Assembly: GCA_022316685.1 (NCBI GenBank)
Contig: JAKJHU010000046.1
Span: 8,531,001-8,595,000, forward strand
Length of the DNA stretch: 64,000 nucleotides
Source of the DNA: Progne subis subis
Taxonomy: Eukaryota > Chordata > Aves > Passeriformes > Hirundinidae
Direction of reading: 5' to 3'
The notes below the pieces were generated by a model. It had not been told where the DNA came from. It was given only the letters and a program-made list of their open reading frames with translations, and ran no database searches. Both the position numbers and the translations under genes were made by a program. Below, one piece after another: positions 13,266-24,758 of this stretch (position 1 is its first letter; every line of letters starts with the position of its first letter).

Positions 13266-14923
13266 GAGCCTCTACAAAGTTTTAGTGTGGGCAGAAGGGT
13301 GGGACCAGTTAAGGTGCGAGGCTTGACTCCATCTATATTGTCCTGGGATTAGCAGAGGGTCTGTGTGTGACCCTGCCTCCTGTTCCTCTGATCTCAGGGT
13401 GGATGTCCTGAAGAGAAGCTGAAGGTTTGCAAGCAATCTATAAAACCGAATTCCCATGGTTTGCGTCTTTTTTCAGCCAGCACTTAAGCCATGCATGTTC
13501 CAGCCCACAGATGAGTTTGAAATGTTCCATCATGTTTTCATTATTTGTTTAAAAATGGCAATTGTCAAGATCTCTTTTGCTTCAATTATCTGATATTATA
13601 GGGCTTCAGAGCACCTCTTAACACCCTCCAGAATGTGCCCTTAGGATGTGACAAGTCTGAGTTGTGCAGCAGATGCTTTCAGAAGAAAGTTGTTGGCATG
13701 AGTGGCTGAAAATAGAAGCTTGTTTACAAGGCTGGTTTTGCATTATCAGCTGTAGTTCTCCAATAATTAAGGCTGTGAACCTAATTAGCTCAACACTTCA
13801 TAATTCTCTTCTGTCTCTCCAGGGGCTTGTCTGTCTACAGCTCTGTACTGCTTCAGCTTATGCCGGGAACATCTTTATCCCAGGGCAGCTGCATTCACAC
13901 AAGTACCACCTCAACTGCCACGAATCCCACATCCCTTTTGCAAGTGCACAAACCCTCCGCAGGGCTTTCTAGAGAGCCCATACTGGGATTGTTCGGCTGC
14001 TTTTATTAAAACCATACAGGCAGAAGTACTGATCTCTCCTGAAGCATCAGCAAAACTGAATGATGCCATTGTTACTACTGATTGAGAGGGTGCTTTTACA
14101 CTGGCTTCAAACTTGTGTCTGTTCTTAAGTGGAAAACGTTTTTTAATGCTGAATAATGTAGTAACATTTCTGGCCAGCACAGCCTTTTTGACAATGAAAC
14201 ATTGCCACGCACTTGAGAACAGCTCATGGCTGCTGCTTTCACCTCTCCCATCTGGGTTAGGTGTCTTCTGAGCAGGTGTGAGCCTGTGCATGGGATGGTG
14301 TTCTCTCTATCCCTGACCCAAAGTGGCCTGTTCTTCAGTGACACCCCTGCAGCGCGCCCAAGCACGTCCCATGGCTGAGATCGCCCTGTCCCTGGGCACT
14401 GTCTTCTGTGCATTTCCTGATCCTCAGAGCCAACCCACGCACAACTGGGAGACGTTTTCCTTCTTAAGTGCGTGAGTTTCAGCTGTTCTCACTGTCCCAT
14501 GTGTGCGTCCTTCCTGTTTGGACAGATACTTGATACACACACCTCAAATGGAAAGGGCTGGACGTGATTAAAACGCACCGGCTAGCCACAGATACCTTTG
14601 TTTTTCACTCTATCTTCCCCACGAAGCAAACCTGAGGGGTTGCAATGATATTTAGGGTTTGTTGTGCAAAGTATGGAGTAATTCTTTAACTGTTTTAGAT
14701 GCAGAGAGACAGATATGAGGTGCTCCGTGCTGACGTGCTGTGCCTGCCTGGTTTGTGGCTGAGACTTTCTGTGCTTACACTGCTTACACACTTTCTATTT
14801 CAGCCGAAATACCTTGGCATAAGAACATCAAACCTTCTTGATTTATTTGGAGTTAAAGTTGGTATGTTAACTGATGAGCTCTATCAAAATACTCACATTT
14901 TCAAATTCGCTGAACTCCCAGGC

Positions 14924-14957
14924 TAACTGATGTTCCAAGGATAACTGATGTTCCAAG
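14924..14957. repeat. Short tandem duplication, 18-bp period
   Basis: The 16-mer TAACTGATGTTCCAAG occurs at 14924-14939 and again at 14942-14957, separated by GA, giving two copies of an 18-bp unit. It looks like a simple local duplication with no visible coding role. Confidence 0.9.
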
Positions 14958-17900
14958 TTATTAACGTGCAACATTGACATCTCCCTTTAATTACAGGTCT
15001 GCGATGAAAGCCTGTCTCCCAGCGGGTGTGCAACTCCAGAACCTGCTATGGTTCCTGGAATGTGATTAACAGCTCTGAATCAAGGCAGGATTGGTCCCTT
15101 GGGCATACTGGCTCTGCCCAGGGCGATGCCATTCCCACAGTGTATCCCACCACACTGTTGCTCAAATGCAAGAGCAAATCCGTATTTGCTTCACTCTTCT
15201 AAAAGCAGTGCCTGCATGGCACAGATGCCTTGAAAGTCAAGGTAAAAGCAGATGCTGATGTGCTGGGTCTCACAAGACCCGTTGTTAAATGGTTACATGT
15301 GATGAGATTGGCAGAACATCAGCAGCTAAAGCAAATGCACTCACACTCCTTTCTTCCCTAGCCTTGTCCATACTCTGTGGGCTTCGGGCTTCCTGCTGCG
15401 TGCTTCCAGTCGGCACAAGGCTGGGCACAGTGGCATTGTTCCCTCAGGACAGTGGGGAATGGGACTAAGCCCTTTATTTTCCATGTTGTCTTTCATTCCG
15501 CTTCACAAGTGCTCCAGCGAGTTAATTGCTAGCAGAGGGAGAGGGTAGGGAAGAGCCATATGCAAAAGAGGAGAGGGATGTTTTCATCTGGGACTGAGAC
15601 AAGGACAGGAGCTGTGAAGGGTGGTAATACAGAGACTCTCTGGCCCTGCAGAGAGAAAGTTTGTGATGGATCTGTGGAACTGCAGAGCTGGCTCACCAAG
15701 CACAGCCACAAGGGCAGGTCTAGAGCTGTTATGCAGAGAGCATAAAGGCAAAATCTGCCACACTTATAATTGATAATTTATGATGTAACCGGCACAGAAA
15801 CAGAGCCCCTCCATTTTGTGAAACAGAATGTCCTCTAGAAAATATTTGCACTTAACTATTACACGCAGATACAAGGAAATTCTTTCAGGAGGGTTTGAGT
15901 CTAATAAAATGGGAATGTGTGACCTGGCCTGCATCATTATTTGCCCAGTTCTATCCTTTTGTTATTATTTCCAAATGTGGAATTCTCATTCCTGACAACT
16001 CCGCAGGTGAAGCTAGGCCAACAGAAAGCAACGGTCTCCCAGAATTATAGGGAACACCTATTAGGGCTGTAAGGAGTCTGGCAGTGCAGGCCAGCACCCA
16101 AAATGGCACGTGTTCCTAGGAACTGTGCAAATGTCCCTGTCAGCACCCAGGAGCCCCGTGCCCATGTGGGTGCAGAGGTGCTGACTGGCGTGGTCGGACC
16201 CCACAGGGCTGGGCAAAGTTTGCTCTCAGCCCTCCTCTGTGAGCACATGGGGTGCCTTGGCCAAAAGAGCACAGAGTTTGGCTCTGGTGTTCTGGGATGC
16301 AGCAGCTTACAGATTGGCACCAGTCCCCTCCTCTTCCAGGACATAAATCCCCTGGGACAGAGGCCGGGCTATCTCTACGTGCTTGTTGTTGGAGCATTGG
16401 TCCTTGCATGACGCAGAAGACAGAGCTATTGTAAGCACATCACTGGCAAGCTCCAGAGGTTTTTTCCCTACTCTAATGTTTATGATTTTTACCTACCAAA
16501 AGATCTCCTTTTATAAAATGTGAATGTTCCCACTTCTATGCCTGCCAGATATTACAAATGGGAGAGCTGGATCCTTGAAGTGCGTCCTTGTTTCTAGTTA
16601 TAAAAGCAGATTTGGACACCAGCATGCAATATTTGCAAAGGGGTTTCCAGTTGGTTTTGTGGCTCAGACGTGGCGGGTCGCGATGCCTGGTGTTAGCTGG
16701 TGGTCAGTGGGGTTGTGGGCTGCAGCAGAGCCAGGGCTAGCACAGTGTGGGGACGCTGGGGCTGCAGGATGAGGAGCAATCAGGATGAATGCAATGACTA
16801 TTTCCCAGAATGTAAACAGCCTTGGAGTTTAATGTCTGTATTTACGTTGATGGAGATCAGGAAACACACTTTGTTATTTTAGTCTGAATAAGCTCATGCA
16901 GATGGTAAGCAGAAGCAACGTGTTTGGAGTTTCTGGTGTTCTCTGACAAGCCAGGTCGCACATGAGTGTGTTAACCTTGCCTTTGAAAAGCTCTTGATTT
17001 TTATCAGCTTGTTTATCAAACTGTCACAACAAGGGATAAAACCACAGAAGACTCACATGCTGATATGAGAAATGTGCAAGTTCTTGGTAGTGGAAGAGAA
17101 ATAGGAGCTTTCTGCTTTTTGTTAAATGCAGCAACAAGCCATTTTTTTCTACAAAGCTTGGAGTGAGCTGTCGAGTGGAGAGACAGGGCTACAGGAAGAT
17201 GTTCCATGCGACGAATTGCTCCCTGCTCCCACCACCTCCGGCCCCCACAGATGTGTGGAGTGGGATCTGTCAAGTTGCTCAAACCCCTAATTTTTATTCT
17301 ATCATTTATGGGCACCAGTGAGTTCCCTTTTCCTCCCAGGCCAGGGCTTCCTGGGTCAGCTCCCCACGAGCTGGTGCTGCAGCTCCGAGAGCCGAACGAG
17401 TTAAGCTGTGCTCGCCGTTCCAAGTGGGAGCGAAGAGCCATTGCAAAATGTTTTTTCCCCTGTTGGCTCTGCGTGTTGTTTTAAAATTAAATTGGTTCTG
17501 GTTAGCAAACAAGAACAGGACAGCAAAATTAAATTTTCTGAGGAATGTTGTGAATCCTGTGTGAAAAATAAACCCCAAAATATTTTTTTCCCTCCCGCAC
17601 TCTTTGGCTTGCCTTTGTCCCCTGTTTGCCTGCCATGCCGCCCTCTCTGCTCCCTCCATGGATGTGTTGGTGGGTGGCGAGGATGGTGTCCTTATGCTGA
17701 GGTGCTGTGGAGAGCAGGAGTGGGAGTTAATGGGAGCTGGGATGTCATGGCTTGGCCATGGAAAATTATTTCTTTTCCCCTTCTGCCTATTGTCTCACAT
17801 CTTCCTTCCTTGCCCCTTTGTTCTCGCTGGGCTCCCAAACCACGCTCTGCCTGAGGGACATTGTTGCTCTCTCTGTGGCAGATCGATGCTGTGCAGGTCT

Positions 17901-20900
17901 GGAGAGTACTTTGCATGTGTAGAGGACACAGTATTCATTTCAGAGACAGAATTGGACCTAGAAAGTGTAACTCAGCCCCACGCAGATGACTACTGCTGGC
18001 CATCTGCAACACTTCAGTCTCGCTGGAGTTCAGCACAGACTTCATTGGAGGAGCTACACCCACATAGGGCTCTGTGATGGACAACACAGATTTCTCCCTG
18101 TCTGCTTCCATCTTTCTTATTTATTTATTTGTGTGCAGATGGAAAATCTTTGACACAAATTGGCACTCCTCAGATTCTGTTCCTTTGGAAAGCTTCTGCT
18201 TTCTGCTCTTAAAAGCTTCTCCTCCATTTGGTCAGCCCTGCAGGCATTTGCTGTGCACTACATAAGTCATTTCTCTAGTCATTGCCTCAGTATTGTGTCA
18301 AGCCTTCTTGGATCTTTATTTATAATTTGGCATGAGTCCGTTCTGAGGGTTCAGCAGACTCTCACTGTGTTATGTGAGCTAAGACATCTTGCTTTCAGAC
18401 CTTTGGGTGGCACAGCAGATTATCCTGAGTTGAGTTTCATCGTATCTGTGGTGCATGTGATGTCCCGAGGCTGTCGTTGTATCCTGGCTCTTACTATTGA
18501 ATTTATTTGGGAGGTAAGGCTCCTGATGCCTTGTATCCTTGCTTCCCGGTGCCACTGATTCCTGGAGGCCAACCTTGGTGTGGTTGTCCTTCCTGTGCTC
18601 TTCTCCAGGTATCCCCTCTTGGCCCCTGCTGGAGAAGGGAGGCTCAAACAGTCCTCCAGCATAATGTGGAGCAATCACGTGGGCTCACCTGGCTGGCAGA
18701 GACACAGAGTGTCAGACAACAGGTCTAAGAGAAGATTAAATATCTCTTGGGACGCAGCATGAGTCTGCTGAAACTGTGCTTGCAGGTGGCACGTAAGGAT
18801 GCGCATCTCGTCCCTGTGAGCAGTGTTTTCTGGAGAGCGGCTGTGTTTTGGACCTCTTGCCTGGAACAGGGCTGGCGTGGGCAGCCAGGGAGCACTCCTC
18901 CCTCACCATCAGACCATTAGAATAAATAAAACAGCTCCGCTTATGCTGGATGAAATCAAGTCTTCTGGATCATGGCCTAAACACGGTCAACAGCTCCTCT
19001 GGGCCCCTGAGCTGCCAATAGCTTGCACCTCCTAGTGAGTCTGTCCTTGGGAAGGAGCCATTAGAGGCTGAGGAAACTTCACAGATCTCCATCCTTTGAG
19101 AAGTGGGAAACCACCACTGATAGGACTTGCAGCACCTCTTGTGTCAGGAAATGGAATACACAGGAAACACAGTGGTTAAAACCCAGCACTCATGGAATGT
19201 CCCAGGCAATGCCTTCCTGGAGCATGGTCATCAGCATTTGCAAAACTCCTCCAGGGCACTGTGGAGGCTGGGTTGTCCTTCTGCTCTGTCTTTGTGGTTC
19301 TTAGATTGTATTTGAGTGAAGAGCCATCAGAAAGATAATGAAGTTTACCAGATCCTCTGATAGTTGTGGGCTTACGTTGTCTTTGCCATCCCAGGACTTG
19401 TCAGCACTGGAGTACCAGTAAAATTCACCTGAAAGAAATCATGATCAACTGGGGCCTGACAGAGCAGCTCAATAAACTTCTCCCTGCTGCTGCCACGTCT
19501 TCTAACACAAGTGCTGCCTTTGTGCCTTTCTTGATCGGATGGCCAAAAGTGCTCTAGAAAGATAGAGCCTGTTTCTACACACATGTGGATAAAATATTTC
19601 ACATTCCTCCCTTAATCACTAGAGATATCTGCCTCTTCATTGCCATCAGTCTTTGTGATCAAAGCTGTTGTGTTGCACAGCAGCACATCACCACCAGATC
19701 TAGTCAGTGCTGCTTGGGAAGAGGCTGAGGCTGCCCGAGTTTGCTGCTTTCATCCTGGGCACCCTCTGTCTCCCTGTTTTCTCTCCAGGAGGTGATCCTA
19801 GTGCCTGACTTGTCCTCCTGGTGTCCAGATGCTTGCCCTTTTTGACCCCTGGTGCTGACATAGCACAAGATCCTGTGGAACCTTTGGTCTGTGGTTTGAG
19901 TTTTCATAATTTTATCATATCACCTCTCTTTATGTAGGAATTCCTTATGCTGAAATTTCCGACTGAGGGTTTGAAGAGATGACCTGAAATCTGAGTGAGA
20001 ATCTGTTGAGTCATTTCTGAGCCCTGTGAGCATATTTCTCCGTTCAGAACGTGGAGCTGTATTTGTCAGCTGTACAATAATGCACAACAAGCCACATTTT
20101 GCAGGATAAGGCTTCCAAGATCCACAGTCTCAGCAGTAAATGGAGCAAGATCATTGCTAATCTGGAAAGTAAATACTTTTGAAGAATTTCCTCTCAGGAC
20201 AAGACTTAGTCTTCTCTCCCAGCTGCTAACACCTTCCTTCCTGCTCAGAGCAAACCCATAACCTTCCTCAGACACAGAAAATTTCCTGTTCTCCACTGTT
20301 AGAAGCTTTCATCCCTTCTTTGGTGTCTCCCTTTAATCTCCCCCAGCATGCCATGGTGTGTCCATCTGCCTTTCACTGGGCTCACCTTTTCTTGCACTTC
20401 CCTCTCCTAATGCTGCCCACATGGTTCCCATTTACCAAAGGTGGGAGCCATTGGGCATATCCCAAAAGTAATCTGAGTCAGAGGGATTTTCAGGTGGAAT
20501 TATTTAATTAGAGACTGCCAAGTAGTATGTGGGGGGATTTATTTTATTGAGTTGATTTTAATACTTTCCATTAATTTATTTTTCAGCAGAGATTATGCCA
20601 TATCCAGAAATAAAGCCATTTACTTAACCAGTGAGACAGTCAGTTAAACCCTGAGAAATTATGCTTTTTTAGATCACCCTTTATTCCCAAGAATTGTCTC
20701 AGAAGGCTGTCTCCTCTGGCTGGGGGTAGAATCCCTTTCAGAGGTTTAACGGCGGTTATTCATTTAGCTGAGCAAGTTGAAAAGTCTGACAAGAATATTG
20801 TAAAAACCTCAGATCCCTCTCCCAGAAGGCAAGCCAATGACACCATTAGCTTAAACCAGCACCTCATATACTCTATTTTAATATGACTCTTTAGCTCCAG

Positions 20901-23900
20901 CGTTTGATGTATTTTCAGTTGAAGGATTTGTGTTTCAGTAGAAAGAGGGGAGCAGGAGGGAGAGCAGTGCTGTAGGTCACTCAGCAGTTGGGTACACATA
21001 CGTATTAAAAGCCATGCAGAGGATCTGCTCATGGAAAGAGCTGACGTCTGACAACTAAATCCATTTCATGAGTGGAGTAACTCTCAGCACAGCCTTTTGC
21101 TGTTCTTTGTTTAGCTGAGCCCCACACACCACGAGTGAGTCGTGCTCTCCTCTGCCTCTTCTGCCCACGTGGCTCCCTCTGGTTTTGACAGCCACCTCTA
21201 GGCATGATACCATTACTGGGTGGTACTTTTTGGGGCTGCAGTCCTGGCAGGCTGTGTAAGCACCCTCCCCATCACTACAGCCACCGAGGGTGTGCCAACC
21301 AGTGCAGAGGAGCGATGTGGCAGCAGTGCCTGCTGGGTGATTGCTGTGAAATTTAACATCCGTCCCATCCAGGTCCGTGTACCTGCAGTGCTGGTCCACG
21401 GGACTGAGCTGGCTTTGGGTTATTGCCTAGGAATATAAAGAAGTATGGAGTTTCAAGGGAGCTCACCCAAGGCTCTTTGGAGGCTTACATCACTATGGGT
21501 CATGCCTGTTCCTCCCTGCTCACCTTGAAAGAATGAACCTGCTCAGGTGATCCCTCCATTGAACTGCATTGCACAGGCTGAGAGTATATGGGATGCATCT
21601 GTGCGCAAGGGGTAAACCAATAAATATACTTCTGTGTGTCGGGACTAAAACCACTTCAGCAAAATACAGAATTATTGTAAGAGGGTATGCTGATAGTGGC
21701 AAAATTCTGGGTGAAAAATGCAGAAAAGGTATTTATTGAATACATATGAAACTTCTGTATTTGGCAAAACAATTTGACACAGACTTCATAGTGATTATTA
21801 AGCATTCTGTGGTTTAGGTTTCCTAAGTGGTCTTTCATTTGTTCTGTCCTTCTTCAGGTCTGCTGCTCTTTCACACTTTGGATTAATGTAACTAACAGTC
21901 ATGTCACAGTTAATTATCTCGATGAAAACTAAAGAAAAGAGCTGTTTCTAGGTCAATATGTTGCTTACTCCTTTGCACTGAGTTACCAATTGATATTTTC
22001 CTCTTTCTTCCTCTTATTTGTATGTATTTGCAGGGTATTTTCCTGCTGTTCTTTCTGCTGCTCTCTCCCCTGACCCACAGCACAGCTGTTGCCTCTCTGT
22101 GTCTCACTGGTTGGGAAATGCTGTCTTAAACTCCCTTCCCCAGAGATCCTCTTGACCTGTGCCCTGAATTTGTTCAAATTTGCTTTTTTTGAAATACATT
22201 ATCTTTAATCCATTTTTCTTATTCCTTCACTGCCTTAAACTGCTGGGCTTTTTAATTTTGTAACCACTTGCACTCAGATTTACTTCCATTTTTGGACTAT
22301 TAATCAACTTTCTATATCAATAATATTCAAGTAATAAACATCCCCTCCCCTGTTATTTTCCCTTCTCCAGAGCAACTTTTCCTCATGCATTCCAACAGCT
22401 TGGAGTGTCTGGGATCTGCCCTGCTCTGTCTTTAGCAGATAGCATGGTAATTAAAATTACTAGTTCCTACCAACTCCAGTTATTTTAGCTGCCTTAGTCA
22501 GACACTCAAAAATATGTCCTCTGTGTTCTGTTTGTTATTAATGAAGTTCTGTGGGACAACTTCTGTGCTCCATTTATTTTTCTTGGTCCGTGGAGACACG
22601 CAGAGTCTGTTTCTCACCTCTCTTTGGACCCAAAAATATTCTTCATACAAAAAACCCCAATCAACCCTCCTATCTCCTTCTTCTGTGTCCTAAGCAGGTG
22701 ACATTTCAGATCAGCATTCCCCTCCAACAATCTTTCCATGAAGCATGCGTGAGGCTAATTGCTGTAGATGTTTAAATGTGTCTTGTTTCCTCTCCTGGCC
22801 CTTATGTGCAGCCAAGGCTGCTTTGGCTCTGCAGCTGGTGAAGAGGAGAAGGAGTCTGAGCAGACCTGTCATCTCACAGCAAATCAACTGGGTCGTGAGA
22901 TCCTAAATGCCCCACCTAGCAGTGGTTTGCAGACAGATCTTGGTAAGGCTTGTAGGACAGCAAAGAGCCAAAGAATTGGTTGGAAGCTTGGAACATCTTG
23001 CATTACTGTGAAGATGCTGAAGCCCTGCAACAAATACAGATTAATGAAAGTGTGTTTAGAGGAGGCTTGACCTTAATCTTGAGCTATCCACAAGAAATTA
23101 AAACGTAGCAGGGCAGGAGTATAGCAAGATCCAGTCACTAGAAAGCCAAAACAGGCAAGTTTGGACTCAAAGTCATGTGCCTATTTCAACCATGGATGCT
23201 AAATAACTGCAAAATTTCACACGAGGGTAAACTGATTTCCATAACTGCAGCAGATTTTAAGCTGACAGTGGGTACCTTTGTAAAATATCTGATCTGTCCT
23301 GCTGAGGGACTGGGTTTGACCTGTGCATTCCACATGTGTGTCCCAGGCTGCCTGGTGCAGGACACCACACTGATGCTGGCCTTTTCCAGCCACTCATCTG
23401 TGCCTCCAAAATCAGGTTCAGACTCCACCCTGTGTGCTTTGGTACAAGATTCCCCCAAAGATTAGCCGAGGAGAGCTCCTGCCAAATCGGGTCCCTCCAG
23501 CTGAGCCATATCTGTGAGCCCAGAGGAGCAGAGAGAACCAGGGCCAGTTTCTTCAAATATTTTACAGATTAAGCCCCGGGTCTGGGGTCTGTGGGAATCA
23601 GTGGAGCTCTGACCCCGGCGGGCTGTGGTCCTCACTGCAGCACTTGCAGTCTGCACCGCTAATTGCCATGTTCCTCACCCGCCAAGCTTGGTCGGTCGCT
23701 GTTGTGTTCAAATGCAGCCACACTCGGCACTGCAGACGAGCCCTCTGACATTATCCGAGTGCAGCTGGAGGCATCTATTTTGGCCTTGAAAATGCCTCTT
23801 TCTTGGCAGAGCTCTGTGTTTATTATAATGCTGTCTGTAATGTGCAAAAGTACATTTCTGTTTTAACTTCCTTCTTTATGTACTAAAGAGTGTGGTTTTA

Positions 23901-23969
23901 ATTAAGTATTTCAGATTGAAACATTTCCGGTTTTATGTGTTGTTTTTTAGGTTGGGGTTTTGGGTGTTC

Positions 23970-23985
23970 TTTTTTTTTTTTTTTT
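23970..23985. repeat. Poly(T) tract, 16 nt
   Basis: A run of 16 T follows a G/T-rich stretch (GTTGGGGTTTTGGGTG) and precedes TAAAGACAG-type sequence. It is a simple repeat. Confidence 0.9.
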
Positions 23986-24102
23986 AAAGACAGTTTTCAG
24001 TTAAAATGTTTCAGAGTTTTGAAAAATACCAGATGCCCAGCTCTCAAAGTGTGCGAAGAGCCGTAGTCACTCCCTCTTCCTCCCAGGGAAGTCATCTGCT
24101 GC

Positions 24103-24758
24103 GCCGAGCAGGAGCAGGCAGGGGTGGGCGGTGGTGAGGATGGGACAGCAGGCAGCAGAGGATGTACTGGAGCAGGGACAGGCAGGGATGGGCGATGGCG
24201 AGGATGGGACAGCAGGCAGCAGAGGATGTACTGGAGCAGGGCAGGCAGGGGTGGGCGATGGCGAGGATGGGACAGCAGGCAGCAGAGGATGTACTGGAGC
24301 AGGGCAGGCAGGGGTGGGCGATGGCGAGGATGGGACAGCAGGCAGCAGAGGATGTACTGGAGCAGGGACAGGCAGGGATGGGCGATGGCGAGGATGGGAC
24401 AGCAGGCAGCAGAGGATGTACTGGAGCAGGGCAGGCAGGGGTGGGCGATGGCGAGGATGGGACAGCAGGCAGCAGAGGATGTACTGGAGCAGGGACAGGC
24501 AGGGATGGGCGATGGCGAGGATGGGACAGCAGGCAGCAGAGGATGTACTGGAGCAGGGACAGGCAGGGATGGGCAATGGCGAGGATGGGACAGCAGGCAG
24601 CAGAGGATGTGCCGGAGCAGGGACAGGCAGGGGTGGGCGATGGCGAGGATGGGATAGCAGGCAGCAGAGGATGTACTGGAGCAGGGCAGGCAGGGGTGGG
24701 CGATGGCGAGGATGGGGACAGCAGGCAGCAGAGGATGTGCCGGAGCAGGGACAGGCGG
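24103..24758. repeat. GC-rich minisatellite, about 10.3 copies of a 63/64-bp unit
   Basis: The landmark GAGGATGGGA (or a close variant) recurs at 24136, 24200, 24263, 24326, 24390, 24453, 24517, 24581, 24645 and 24708, giving spacings of 64, 63, 63, 64, 63, 64, 64, 64 and 63. Each unit reads GAGGATGGGACAGCAGGCAG, then CAGAGGATGTACTGGAGCAG, then a purine-rich GGCAGGG-TGGGCGATGGC part. Two unit types alternate: a 64-bp type with GGGACAGGCAGGGAT and a 63-bp type with GGGCAGGCAGGGGT. The strand shown is G-rich. Because 63 and 64 mix, no reading frame is kept, yet all three + frames and one minus frame stay open for 177-251 codons. Those open frames are repeat artefacts, not genes. The array is an internal part of intron 3. 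Confidence 0.97.

Larger units (their letters stand above)
13266..24102 (+). other. HPSE2: HPSE2 intron 3 segment (no gene seen)
   Basis: About 10.8 kb without a recognised gene, RNA or interspersed repeat. Points of structure: an 18-bp local duplication at 14924-14957; a splice-like segment at 14804-14861 with a good acceptor and donor but no known product; an AT-rich stretch around 20500-20700 with TTAATTTA-type cores; a moderately CpG-enriched patch around 23570-23760; and a 16-T tract at 23970-23985. Open frames up to about 160 codons occur (for example + strand 17604-18077), none with recognisable domain content. Confidence 0.6.

Noticed and set aside
24103..24758. CRISPR-like regular repeats
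   Set aside because: Whole 63/64-bp units repeat without unique spacers, the context is a vertebrate intron and no cas genes are present. It is a minisatellite.
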